13,330 nt of DNA from Rhodospirillales bacterium. Its GTDB lineage: Bacteria; Pseudomonadota; Alphaproteobacteria; QKFK01; SZUA-500. Positions 1-7,983 of this stretch are shown one piece after another. Where the stretch lies: assembly GCA_003252195.1 (NCBI GenBank), contig QKFK01000273.1, forward strand, positions 1 to 13,330, in the 5' to 3' direction. The position numbers were made by a program, and so were the translations under genes. Numbering within the stretch: position 1 is the first letter of the stretch; each line of letters opens with the position of its first letter. Below the pieces are notes generated by a model, which saw nothing but the letters and a program-made list of their open reading frames with translations, was not told the origin of the DNA and made no database searches.

Positions 1-2
1 AG

Positions 3-233
3 CAACAGCAACAGCAAGAACAAGCTAGCCCTTCAAACCCAGAAGAACAAAAACAAGGTGATTTTGACAGTCAATCTTTAGCCCAAGTTCCAGATCAAGA
101 AAACAAGGGCAAGCCAGATGAGAAAAAACTTTCTCACGAACAATATTATAGCGTTATTGAAGATGACCCTAGCGGTTTAATTCGTAACATGATTTTGATG
201 CAATATAGACAACGTGCAATGGAAAACAGGTGA
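3..233 (+). CDS. C-terminal tail of BatB/BatC-like (VWA/TPR) protein, partial
   Basis: This is an open frame running in from the left edge and ending at TGA 231-233; only the last 76 residues are present. It opens with a low-complexity glutamine-rich stretch (CAACAG repeats giving QQQQQEQ), then a charged linker. It ends in a motif around EDDPSGLIRNMILMQYRQR, which resembles the short C-terminal tail of Bat proteins that combine a von Willebrand A domain with TPRs. The stop lies four bases before the batD ATG, so the two genes are almost certainly co-transcribed. The VWA and TPR domains themselves lie outside the window, so the identity rests on this tail plus the batD neighbour. In the Bat system, VWA/TPR proteins are inner-membrane partners of BatD, linked to aerotolerance or envelope stress in other bacteria. 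Confidence 0.7.
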   Translation, partial: QQQQQEQASPSNPEEQKQGDFDSQSLAQVPDQENKGKPDEKKLSHEQYYSVIEDDPSGLIRNMILMQYRQRAMENR

Positions 234-237
234 TATC

Positions 238-2034
238 ATGAGTAAAATCAGATTTTTCATATTTTGTTCAATAATATTTTGTGGCTTAAGCATTAGCGCA
301 AATGCCGCAGATTTTACAGTTTCAGTGGATAAAAATGTAGTAACATCTGGAGATTCTCTAGACTTATCTATTTCATATTCTGGCTCCTCCAAAGGCGAAC
401 CTGATATCTCGGCCTTAAAAGATGACTTTGACATTGTATCTAGTGGCACTTCTTTTAACACCACAATCATTAATGGGCAAACCGCTTCATCAAAAACATG
501 GAATTATGGATTGTTTCCTAAAAAGAATGGAACATTAACTATCCCATCTATTGAGTTTGCAGGAGAAGTCAGTAATGAGATCAAAGTTAAAGTAGTAAAC
601 AGCTCAGAACAAATAGATGCTGGAGAAACACCGCCATATTTTATTAAAACCGAAGTTGATAATAACAACCCATATGTCCAACAAAACATATTATACAAAG
701 TAAAAATATATGATGCTGTTGGTTTGGAAGGCCCAGACCCTGTTATAGCAGATAGCAATGACTTTATAAGCAGATTAACAGGTCAAGCCACCATGAAAAA
801 AGAAAGTGTTAATGGCAAGCTGTATAGAGTTATCACTTACAAATATATTGTAGCCCCACAAAGAAGTGGCAAATTAACCTTGCCTCAAGTAGTGTTTAAT
901 GGGCAAGCCCAAATACCTACTAACAGAAGAAACATGCCATCTAACCAAGATATGTTTAATGACATGTTCAAATCATTTTCAATGAACATGAATAGTTTTG
1001 CTACTTTTCAAACTAAAAGAGTGCGTATTACAGGCGATAACATAAATATAAATGTTAAAGCGGTTCCATCAGAGGTTACAGGTGATATCTGGATGCCAGC
1101 TGATGATGCAACTCTAGCCGAGGCATGGAACCCAAATCAAGGTTTTAAGCAAGGAGAGCCTATTACTAGAACCATAGCGCTTAAAGTTACAGGGCTTGCA
1201 GATACACAATTGCCAAACATAGATATTGGCAATACCAATGGCTTAAAACAATATCCAGAACCATATAAAACTTCTAATGATTTAGTTGATGACAAAGTTG
1301 TATCTGTAAAACAGTTTAATATTGTTTATATTCCAGAGGTAAGTGGCAGCGTTACCATACCTGCAGTAAATATAAACTGGTGGAACCTAAAAGAAGACAA
1401 GTTAGAAACCGTTTCTCTACCTTCTCACCAAATTGAAATAATAGCGAATGGTTCAACTAATACCAGCTCAGTTTCTCCTCAATCAAACAACACTCAAGAT
1501 CAAGCTAACAAAGTAGCCTCTAGCTCTAACAGCACTCCAGAAGCATCTCAGCCTGCGCCCTTAAGCAATGCTAAAAACGATAGCAAATTGCTAAAAGATG
1601 GAGAAGCACCTGTTGTCTCTATTCCTTATAGCAATATTATTTATATAGCCATCGCTTTTGTTGGAGGCTGTCTGATTATGTATATAATCTTGTCTCATAA
1701 GCTTAAAAATCAACAATCAGACACAAGCTCTTTTGAGCAAATAAATAAAGCTCAATCAGCAAAAGAATTACGCGATGCCATATTAGCATGGGGCAAAAAT
1801 TATTGGAGTAGCAACCCTCCTCTTAATGAAAAAATCATCGCGCAAAGATTAAGCTCAAAACACTTAGAAATAGAGCTTGATAAACTATCTGGCGCTATTT
1901 ATGGCGGAAATTCTTCTTTAAACACTAAAGACTTATCAAAGATAAAAGATCTTATAAAATCGGCTTTCAAACAGCACAAAAAAAAGCAAAAAAAAGCAAA
2001 AGAAAATTTACCGCCTCTCTACCCCTATAATTAG
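238..2034 (+). CDS. batD: BatD-family protein (Bat operon, envelope)
   Basis: The protein has 598 residues. The start chosen is ATG 238, which gives a clean Sec signal peptide: basic MSKIR, hydrophobic core to about residue 20, and an ANA cleavage site before ADF. AGG at 228-230 can serve as ribosome site; a GTG at 214 would bury the signal peptide behind extra residues and overlap the upstream gene. Residues 24 to about 460 are a long beta-rich extracytoplasmic region with repeated Ig-like strands, followed by a Ser/Asn/Gln-rich linker. One transmembrane segment lies at about 466-487. A cytoplasmic tail of about 111 residues has a helical domain and a lysine-rich end. This architecture and its place after a BatB/C tail match the BatD (oxygen tolerance) family. 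The molecular activity of BatD is not established; a scaffold in a periplasmic complex with the VWA proteins is the usual inference. Confidence 0.88.
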   Translation: MSKIRFFIFCSIIFCGLSISANAADFTVSVDKNVVTSGDSLDLSISYSGSSKGEPDISALKDDFDIVSSGTSFNTTIINGQTASSKTWNYGLFPKKNGTLTIPSIEFAGEVSNEIKVKVVNSSEQIDAGETPPYFIKTEVDNNNPYVQQNILYKVKIYDAVGLEGPDPVIADSNDFISRLTGQATMKKESVNGKLYRVITYKYIVAPQRSGKLTLPQVVFNGQAQIPTNRRNMPSNQDMFNDMFKSFSMNMNSFATFQTKRVRITGDNININVKAVPSEVTGDIWMPADDATLAEAWNPNQGFKQGEPITRTIALKVTGLADTQLPNIDIGNTNGLKQYPEPYKTSNDLVDDKVVSVKQFNIVYIPEVSGSVTIPAVNINWWNLKEDKLETVSLPSHQIEIIANGSTNTSSVSPQSNNTQDQANKVASSSNSTPEASQPAPLSNAKNDSKLLKDGEAPVVSIPYSNIIYIAIAFVGGCLIMYIILSHKLKNQQSDTSSFEQINKAQSAKELRDAILAWGKNYWSSNPPLNEKIIAQRLSSKHLEIELDKLSGAIYGGNSSLNTKDLSKIKDLIKSAFKQHKKKQKKAKENLPPLYPYN

Positions 2035-2062
2035 AGACAAAGCTCAAAAATAGGCGTATAAT
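2034..2062 (+). promoter_or_regulatory. sigma70-like promoter for ald
   Basis: The -35 GAGACA at 2034-2039 matches TTGACA at four of six positions. A 17-base spacer leads to a perfect -10 TATAAT at 2057-2062. The ald start codon follows 38 bases after the -10, with AGAGG (2088-2092) as ribosome site. The promoter lies just past the batD stop, so ald can be transcribed apart from the Bat operon. Confidence 0.6.
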
Positions 2063-2100
2063 TTTGCTACAAATTTAATTTATAACAAGAGGTTGTAGCA

Positions 2101-3210
2101 ATGTTAATTGGTGTACCCAAAGAAATAAAAGTCCGTGAATATCGCGTAGGCATGGTTCCATCTAGCGTTAGAGAACTAACTCATCATGGGCACGAAGTTT
2201 TAATAGAAAAAAATGCAGGTGAAGGCATTGGTGCAAGCGATGATGATTATATCAAAGCAGGTGCTAAAATTGCTGAAACTGCCGATGAAATATTTGAACA
2301 AGCTGAGATGATTGTTAAGGTAAAAGAACCTCAGCCAGAAGAATGTAAAAAACTCCGTGAAGGGCAAATTTTATTTACGTACCTTCACCTTGCCCCAGAC
2401 CCAGAGCAAACCAAATTATTAAAAGAATCTGGCTGTATCGCCATCGCCTATGAAACCGTTACCGATAAAAATGGTGGGCTTCCTCTTCTTGCTCCTATGA
2501 GTGAAGTAGCAGGTAGAATGTCTATTCAAGCTGGCGCTCGCTCACTAGAAAAAAACATGGGAGGCAGAGGCATGCTTCTTGGCGGAGTCCCAGGTGTAGA
2601 GCCTGCAAAAGTAGTTATTATCGGTGGCGGAGTTGTTGGCACAAATGCCGCAAAAATAGCGATTGGCATGGGTGCTAACGTGGTTATTTTAGATAAGTCT
2701 CTACCAAGGTTAAGAGAACTAGATAACATCTTTGGAACTAAAATCACCACAGTTTGCGCTAACAAAGACGCAATTGAGCGCCATGTTACAAAAGCTGACT
2801 TAACCATTGGTGCGGTGTTAGTACCTGGAGATTCTGCTCCAAAACTAATTAGCCGAGAACTCCTAAAAAATATGCGCAAAGGCTCTGTAATAGTTGACGT
2901 TGCAATTGACCAAGGAGGTTGCGCCGAAACCAGTCGCCCAACTACTCATGACACTCCAACATTTGAAGAAGAAGGTGTTATTCATTATTGCGTGGCAAAT
3001 ATGCCTGGAGCAGTTGCAAGAACATCTGCATTTGCTCTTAATAATGCAACACTTCCTTTTATTGTAAAACTTGCTGATAAGGGATTGAGAGCATTAAAAG
3101 AAGATGAGCATTTATTAAACGGATTAAATGTTTATAAAGGGCAAATAACTTATCAGGCAGTAGCTCATGCTTTGGGATATCCATATACCCCTGCATCAAG
3201 CTGTATATAA
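2101..3210 (+). CDS. ald: alanine dehydrogenase
   Basis: This is an NAD-dependent L-alanine dehydrogenase, converting alanine reversibly to pyruvate and ammonia in the cytoplasm. At 369 residues it is the normal family length. Residues known as catalytic or substrate-binding in characterised enzymes fall at the same numbers here: Arg15, Lys75, Tyr94, His96 and Asp270. The Rossmann nucleotide loop IGGGVVGTNA lies at about 174-183, with the ribose-binding acid Asp198 at the end of the second strand. The family signature region around EVAGRMSIQAGA is at 135-146, and the conserved NMPGAVARTS segment is at 300-309. AGAGG eight bases before ATG supports the start. The gene stands alone, with its own promoter and a terminator about 100 bases downstream. 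No Lrp-type regulator is adjacent. Confidence 0.97.
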   Translation: MLIGVPKEIKVREYRVGMVPSSVRELTHHGHEVLIEKNAGEGIGASDDDYIKAGAKIAETADEIFEQAEMIVKVKEPQPEECKKLREGQILFTYLHLAPDPEQTKLLKESGCIAIAYETVTDKNGGLPLLAPMSEVAGRMSIQAGARSLEKNMGGRGMLLGGVPGVEPAKVVIIGGGVVGTNAAKIAIGMGANVVILDKSLPRLRELDNIFGTKITTVCANKDAIERHVTKADLTIGAVLVPGDSAPKLISRELLKNMRKGSVIVDVAIDQGGCAETSRPTTHDTPTFEEEGVIHYCVANMPGAVARTSAFALNNATLPFIVKLADKGLRALKEDEHLLNGLNVYKGQITYQAVAHALGYPYTPASSCI

Positions 3211-3306
3211 AAATATAGTAGATCCCAGTGCTCCTCAAAAAAAAGCACGCGCTAATACCTATAAACTTTGATATATAGCAAGGGCTAATGCTCACTATAA
3301 GAACCT

Positions 3307-3341
3307 AATATCGGCAGGAATAATTTCTTGCCGATATTTTT
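3307..3341 (+). terminator. intrinsic terminator after ald
   Basis: A 10-bp perfect stem (AATATCGGCA at 3307-3316 with TGCCGATATT at 3329-3338) and a 12-base loop run into TTTTT. It lies 97 bases after the ald stop and very probably ends that transcript. Confidence 0.82.
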
Positions 3342-3750
3342 ATGTTTCGATAACAACACCACCTCTAGACGCCCCCAGTCGAGAGGCTGGCGAACACATG
3401 TTCGCAACAGTTAACACTACCTGCATAAGCTGGTGGAAGTTTATTTGTGCTTATTACAGAATAATATAATTAATCTGCCACAACTAAATATTACCCCAAT
3501 GCTCAACGGTACTTAAAATACGTTAGCCCAAAATGTTATCTTTTGCTTGATGACAACACGTAGGATTTTGCTGGGTTAGATTATCTAAAGATTCTTTAGA
3601 GATATTTGCATATCTAAAACCTAACTTTCCACCATATTACTGTATTAATTATTCTCTCTAACCTACTAGCTTTGCAAGCCATTCAAGATAACTTAATCAC
3701 AATCATCTTTAATACTTAGTTAAGCAAATAGCACAGGCTATAAACATAAA
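3342..3750. other. gene-free intergenic stretch with several hairpins
   Basis: No open frame of useful length with a start is visible on either strand, and I find no tRNA or rRNA signature. What can be seen is a set of inverted repeats: CCTCT (3362-3366) with AGAGG (3382-3386); GCGAACA (3390-3396) with TGTTCGC (3399-3405); ATAAGC (3425-3430) with GCTTAT (3449-3454); and a nested pair, TTAGAT (3576-3581) with ATCTAA (3612-3617) enclosing TCTAAAG/CTTTAGA (3584-3600). A TATAAT-like element occurs near 3464 but without a well-spaced -35. It could be a structured RNA gene, a decayed gene or simple spacer; I cannot decide among these. Confidence 0.45.
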
Positions 3751-3780
3751 AAAAACACCCCCATTGCAGGAGGTGTTTTT
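3751..3780 (-). terminator. terminator of the leftward metallopeptidase gene
   Basis: The two arms are 3751-3762 and 3769-3780, with a six-base loop between them. Read leftward, all twelve pairs form (one is G-U) and a run of U follows. Read rightward, the same pair becomes a C-A mismatch. The hairpin therefore favours the minus transcript and sits 17 bases past the stop of the 3798-6167 gene. Confidence 0.88.
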
Positions 3781-3797
3781 ATTAATAAAGAAATGGA

Positions 3798-6167
3798 TTA
3801 TCTTCCGCTTCTTTGCTTTCTTGCTGCCATTTGCATTGGAGGAGCTGCATGAACTTCCTCTACTGGCATTTTAGCTAATTTTGCATTTTTTGTACCTGTG
3901 TGATTTTCAGGAACATATTGCATCAACCTATCAACCAATTCAGGAGCAACTTCTTGTAGCTTGTAATATACCTGTGGCATAGAAACGACTTCTGTAGATA
4001 ATTTAACTATCTCTGCATATGTTGCTTGCAGACCAGTTTCCATTATCACACCACCTTTCATTGCATTTGCATGATATTGATCAAGCCACAATGGGTGTTT
4101 GTGAAGTGAAGCTGTAGCCATTTTCTTCTTCGCGCTAGGCATAGACCCTAAAACTTCCCAAGCTTCCTTATCTTTTCTAGCCTCGAAAGAGATAGATCTT
4201 AAAGCTTTTTCATTTTTAAGAACCTCTTTGTAATAAGCAGATGATTGAGCCGCTAATTGCAATTGAGCATCCATATCTTGACCAAAAGAATTCATGCCAG
4301 CACTTTTTTCCATACCGACATAAGCGAACTCAAGAGTATCTAGAGATGTCTTAACGAACTCGGCAGCAAGTTCAATACCTTTTTTCTCAACTGTTGGAGC
4401 TGGAATTTTATCGATTGCTTCTGATACAGTTTTACGAGTAACAGCTGTAACAATCATCATATCTGGATTGTCCAAATATGCATTCAAAGCACCAATTTTT
4501 GCCTCGCAAGCAATTTCTGTTTTGTGGTTTTCTCTCAAACGGTCTTTTTCAGCCATAATGAGCTTAACCATATTACCCTCAGTAATACCGTGTTTAACCA
4601 ATGAATCAATTAACTGATCTGACCATAAAGTAACCGCCATTTGCTCGCGGGCTTGCTTTACCTTGTCTTTATTTGCCAATATTGATTCAGCAGTTGTTTG
4701 AGGAGCAGCATCTTTTTTCTCTTCTTCATGGATGCCAACCCATTCATCAATAGTTTTTTTGCGTTCAGCTAATTCTTTAATTTTTAACTGAGCATATTCT
4801 TTATCCATATCTTCTTTAGATGCCGTTGTAAAAGAAGCTTTACCTTTTTCAAATGCTGCAAATGCTTTATCGCAATCCTCATTTGGTTTACCTTGATATA
4901 CATCAACAACCATTTGAGCCATTTTTTCAGGAGTTAGGCAAGATGCATTAACAATCTCTTGGCATTTTTCAATAACTTCTTTATCACTCATTTTAAGAAG
5001 TGAACCATCGGCCAAAGCTTTTTCTGCAAACGCTTTAGCTGCCATAATAGTTGGTTGAGTATGATACTCAACTTGCACCTTATATGGCATCATATACTCA
5101 CCCGCTTCTTGAGAATTAAACATATTCTTCAAGAATTTTTGAGCATCAGTGTCTGTGTCTTTGACAGCATTTTGCTCTGCATTACGTTTATCAAACATTT
5201 TTTCAAGTTCTGGAATCATCGAACCATCTAATCTGCCCATATAGCTCTCTATTGATGTACATGTTATATGCAAACGTAATTGGGCCCACAAATCAACAAA
5301 ATCAGTGTTTTTTTGGTCTCTGATTGATTGCAAAACAGCATGACAATCTGCAACACATTCTGTGTGATGACGGTTAAACATTTCCTCTAAAGGAGTTGTA
5401 CCTAAAGATTTTTTTTCTTCTTGTTTACGGTGCATATCTGTTGCGTGACCTAACTCGTGATAAAGAATAAAATCTCTTACAGCTTCTGGAGTTACTGATT
5501 TTGCCTCAAGTTCTTTTTTAAGCCCTGGAATAGAGTTAAAAGCACTCCATAAACCTGGCATATCTGGGTTTGAGCCAACTACGATATCTAAATATCCAGA
5601 GCCACCAATGTTTTGTAAAGACACATTTTCTCTAAGAGCAAGGGTGTGCTGTCTTTCTTGCTTAAAAGCAGAATTCTCAATACTTTTTGCATATTTATCA
5701 TCGATTCTATGTAATACGCTAGGAGCTTTATCTTTAACTTTTTCTGTAAGATATAGTTTAATGCTTTTAGCTAGAGATGCATCGGGGGAAGGATCCATAG
5801 CATATTTACCGCGTACTACGTCTGGGTCGATAATAATAATTTTTGATTCAGGCACAACTTCATTAAAGCGCTTTTCCATTGCTTCAAAATATTTGTGAGA
5901 TTCTGTGCTAACAAGGCTTTCATCAGGGCTTTTTCCATCTGACAAAATAGCATCTGCCTTACCTTCTTGATCCATCAAGAAATAAGCAACTTTACCTGCT
6001 TGTTTTAAGATAGAAGCAATTGGACGTGCATCAAAATATTCAGGGCGTTTTGCTTCATCGCCACCCTCAAACCATTTTGCCGGACCTTTGCCTAAAAATT
6101 CTTTTAATCTAGATTTCCTAGCAACTTCGCTCTCTGGTATTTGCTCTTTTTTTTGTTCTTCCGACAT
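3798..6167 (-). CDS. large HExxH zinc metallopeptidase-like protein, family unknown
   Basis: The protein has 789 residues; I do not recognise it beyond the zincin core. HELGH at 237-241 supplies two histidine ligands and the general base Glu238. About 29 residues on, HHTECVADCHA has Glu270 followed by Ala-Asp, the gluzincin pattern for the third zinc ligand, so an active peptidase fold is likely. The first 40 residues are charged and there is no signal peptide or transmembrane segment, so the protein is predicted to be cytoplasmic or exported by a non-Sec route. Residues about 300-760 are mostly helical, rich in Ala, Lys, Glu and Met, with coiled-coil-like stretches (450-510). The tail is basic (AARKQRSGR). 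The start is well supported by AGGGGGA at 6174-6180, seven bases from ATG. The gene is monocistronic, with its own promoter and terminator. Substrate is unknown; a secreted effector, a housekeeping protease and an inactive scaffold all remain possible. Confidence 0.75.
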   Translation of the reverse strand: MSEEQKKEQIPESEVARKSRLKEFLGKGPAKWFEGGDEAKRPEYFDARPIASILKQAGKVAYFLMDQEGKADAILSDGKSPDESLVSTESHKYFEAMEKRFNEVVPESKIIIIDPDVVRGKYAMDPSPDASLAKSIKLYLTEKVKDKAPSVLHRIDDKYAKSIENSAFKQERQHTLALRENVSLQNIGGSGYLDIVVGSNPDMPGLWSAFNSIPGLKKELEAKSVTPEAVRDFILYHELGHATDMHRKQEEKKSLGTTPLEEMFNRHHTECVADCHAVLQSIRDQKNTDFVDLWAQLRLHITCTSIESYMGRLDGSMIPELEKMFDKRNAEQNAVKDTDTDAQKFLKNMFNSQEAGEYMMPYKVQVEYHTQPTIMAAKAFAEKALADGSLLKMSDKEVIEKCQEIVNASCLTPEKMAQMVVDVYQGKPNEDCDKAFAAFEKGKASFTTASKEDMDKEYAQLKIKELAERKKTIDEWVGIHEEEKKDAAPQTTAESILANKDKVKQAREQMAVTLWSDQLIDSLVKHGITEGNMVKLIMAEKDRLRENHKTEIACEAKIGALNAYLDNPDMMIVTAVTRKTVSEAIDKIPAPTVEKKGIELAAEFVKTSLDTLEFAYVGMEKSAGMNSFGQDMDAQLQLAAQSSAYYKEVLKNEKALRSISFEARKDKEAWEVLGSMPSAKKKMATASLHKHPLWLDQYHANAMKGGVIMETGLQATYAEIVKLSTEVVSMPQVYYKLQEVAPELVDRLMQYVPENHTGTKNAKLAKMPVEEVHAAPPMQMAARKQRSGR

Positions 6168-6224
6168 TTATTTTCCCCCTGTCTAATCTTACAAATTTTA
6201 GTTATTTTTTCTGACAACCTTACA

Positions 6225-6253
6225 ATAGTTACAGAGTTATAAAGTATTGTCAA
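6225..6253 (-). promoter_or_regulatory. candidate promoter of the metallopeptidase gene
   Basis: On the minus strand a perfect -35 TTGACA (6248-6253) is followed after 17 bases by a weak -10 AACTAT (6225-6230). The leader to ATG would be about 50 bases. The -35 and the bases upstream of it closely resemble those of the promoter at 10363-10391. The -10 assignment is uncertain. Confidence 0.45.
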
Positions 6254-6344
6254 AACATTTTAGACAAAATTGGATAATTTTTTCCAACTTTATTAGTTTT
6301 CCATGTAATCAAAATAAATTTTAAAAAAATCAGTGTTTTTACCA

Positions 6345-6374
6345 TTGCTTAAAATACAAGCTGTAGATTATAAA
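6345..6374 (+). promoter_or_regulatory. candidate promoter of the prepilin peptidase operon
   Basis: TTGCTT (6345-6350), an 18-base spacer and TATAAA (6369-6374) lie 33 bases before ATG 6408. The -10 is good and the -35 only partial. Predicted transcription begins downstream of the GTG at 6333, which argues against that longer start. Confidence 0.45.
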
Positions 6375-6407
6375 ATACATAGAGTAACGTGGCGAACGGA
6401 GAGCCTA

Positions 6408-7145
6408 ATGATAACAAACATAATAATGAATATATTATTTATAATACTCGGTCTTGTTGGGGGTAGTTTTGCCTCTGCATTGTCATACCGAGCACTTAAT
6501 GATATCTCAATTAGTAAAGGACGCTCTTTTTGCCCAAAATGCAAAGAAACTCTGGACTGGAAAGACTTAATTCCTGTTTTTTCATGGCTAAAAAACAAAG
6601 GAAAATGTTCACATTGCAAAAATGAAATCTCTCCACGTTATCCAATTATCGAATTAGCAACCGCTTTTATATTCGTTACAATATATCATGCTTACGATTC
6701 TTTTTTTGCAGCATTATTCTTCTGCATTGTTGCAACATTGCTAGTTGCTCTTACTGCCTGCGATTTAGAAAAGAAACTATTACCAATACAAATAACTTAT
6801 TTAATTCTACCTTTTGCCTTTATTGCCAAACTTTTTAGTGGTGATGGAATATTTTCGGCTATTTTATTAGGTCTTATATGTCACTATGGCGCAAAAGGAA
6901 TGAAAATTTTGCACAAAAAGCTCCGTTCTAAAGATGCATTAGGTGAAGGAGATATCCATTTTTTAGGTGTTGCTGGTTTTACCATAACTATTGAGCTCTT
7001 ACCTGTATTTTTAGTAGCGAGCGGTTCTCTTGGCATTTTAACAGGCTTATTATGGAAACGTATTTACAACGAAGAAGAGTTTCCATTTGGTCCTGCAATG
7101 ATAGTTTCTTTACTCTTGTGCATAATTTTACACGGGTCAATATAA
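6408..7145 (+). CDS. prepilin peptidase / leader peptidase (A24 family)
   Basis: This is an integral-membrane aspartic peptidase that removes the short leader of type IV prepilins or type II pseudopilins and usually N-methylates the new end. From ATG 6408 the protein has 245 residues. GGAG at 6398-6401 supports this start; the longer GTG frame adds 25 unconserved residues. In order: a first hydrophobic segment (about 3-22), the PilD-type zinc module CPKC (42-45) and CSHC (67-70) enclosing an IPVFSWL core, then SPRYPIIEL. The first catalytic Asp119 lies in TACDLEKKLLP. The second, Asp182, is in the GEGD form of the GxGD motif. FPFGPA (225-230) precedes the last helix. All catalytic and zinc residues are present, so it should be active. 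No pilin genes are in the window, so the substrates lie elsewhere. It is the first gene of the rightward cluster. Confidence 0.93.
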   Translation: MITNIIMNILFIILGLVGGSFASALSYRALNDISISKGRSFCPKCKETLDWKDLIPVFSWLKNKGKCSHCKNEISPRYPIIELATAFIFVTIYHAYDSFFAALFFCIVATLLVALTACDLEKKLLPIQITYLILPFAFIAKLFSGDGIFSAILLGLICHYGAKGMKILHKKLRSKDALGEGDIHFLGVAGFTITIELLPVFLVASGSLGILTGLLWKRIYNEEEFPFGPAMIVSLLLCIILHGSI

Positions 7146-7218
7146 GTTTTTATTTCATTTTATTAGCTTTTACACTAAATTGTATATCTATCTAAGAATT
7201 TGGCGGGCTAACAAAATC

Positions 7219-7983
7219 ATGAAGGCAAATCTTCGGATAATATTAACATCATTATTGCGCGATAAAATTTTTATCGGCCTGTTAGCGCTTAACATTATTG
7301 CAAGCCTTGCTTCTTTCTTTTTGGGCTCAGCCGCCATTGTAGAAAGCTCAGAAATGGCAACAGTTTTTTCATCTGCATGCGCCAGAGGAATAAGTGCTAT
7401 TGGCTCTATGATTTTTGTAGGAATATACGTTCAAAGATTATATGAAAGCAAAGAAATTGAAGCTGCTTTATCTAGGCCTTTATCTTTAAGCAAACTAATA
7501 TTCTCATACTGGCTTAGCTTTAGCATTTTATCTGTAATATTAAACCTTCCTGTCATTGTTCTAATTTATAGCATCAGCCCATTAAAGAACTATGCTTTTG
7601 CCTTATGGGCTTTTAGCTTACTTTTAGAAAACTTAATAATAGTTGCAGCAAGCTTATTCTTTAGCCTCTCGCTAGAAAAATTTGGCAATTCTTTCTTTAT
7701 ATCATTAGGCTTTTATATTTTATCTCGCATGGCTTTTTTCTTTGACCAAATTGCCTCTCGTCAATTAGAAGAAAGCTCTGATAGCTTGGCATATTTTTAT
7801 AAAATTATAATAAAGATAATCGGGACGATATTACCAAGACTTGACTTATTTGCTCAGTCTAAATGGTTATCAACCCCCGATATTGAGCCTAGCGGTTTAG
7901 GAATATTTATCACTCAATTTATAATTTATGTACCTTTTATATTATGTGCAGCTATCTATGATTTAAGGCGCAAAAGATTATGA
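7219..7983 (+). CDS. ABC-2-like membrane permease, orphan
   Basis: A 254-residue protein with about six hydrophobic segments (about 17-37, 53-71, 90-118, 122-150, 157-172, 226-247) and a basic C-terminus. The cytoplasmic segment ESKEIEAALSRPLSLSKLIF, just before the third membrane span, matches the pattern of ABC-2 type permeases, where a loop with SRP and a following serine or arginine precedes a helix. I chose ATG 7219. A TTG at 7180 is in frame but has no ribosome site; GGCGGG at 7202-7207 lies rather far from 7219, so translation initiation looks weak. No ATPase gene is adjacent, so if it is a transporter it needs a partner encoded elsewhere. Its stop overlaps the next gene's start as ATGA, which points to translational coupling. 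Transported substrate is unknown. Confidence 0.62.
   Translation: MKANLRIILTSLLRDKIFIGLLALNIIASLASFFLGSAAIVESSEMATVFSSACARGISAIGSMIFVGIYVQRLYESKEIEAALSRPLSLSKLIFSYWLSFSILSVILNLPVIVLIYSISPLKNYAFALWAFSLLLENLIIVAASLFFSLSLEKFGNSFFISLGFYILSRMAFFFDQIASRQLEESSDSLAYFYKIIIKIIGTILPRLDLFAQSKWLSTPDIEPSGLGIFITQFIIYVPFILCAAIYDLRRKRL

Noticed and set aside
1..30. CAACAG repeat as a microsatellite or CRISPR-like repeat
   Set aside because: It is in frame and encodes a glutamine-rich linker of the Bat protein; there are no spacers.
214..237. GTG start extending batD upstream
   Set aside because: It would overlap the preceding gene and place eight residues before a clean signal peptide; ATG 238 is better.
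2016..2037. TCTCTA/TAGAGA hairpin at the end of batD as a terminator
   Set aside because: The stem is short, the loop is ten bases and no T run follows; it overlaps the ald -35 instead.
2526..2879. Minus-strand open frame inside ald
   Set aside because: It is the antisense shadow of a strongly conserved gene, with no ribosome site.
3345..3450. Possible tmRNA or other known small RNA on the minus strand (GGGGGCG followed by a GTTGTTATCGAAAC-like stretch)
   Set aside because: No recognisable tag reading frame, TTCGA-type loop or CCA end; the resemblance is too weak to annotate.
6333..6407. Longer GTG start for the prepilin peptidase
   Set aside because: The region contains the likely promoter, the added residues are unconserved, and GGAG precedes ATG 6408.
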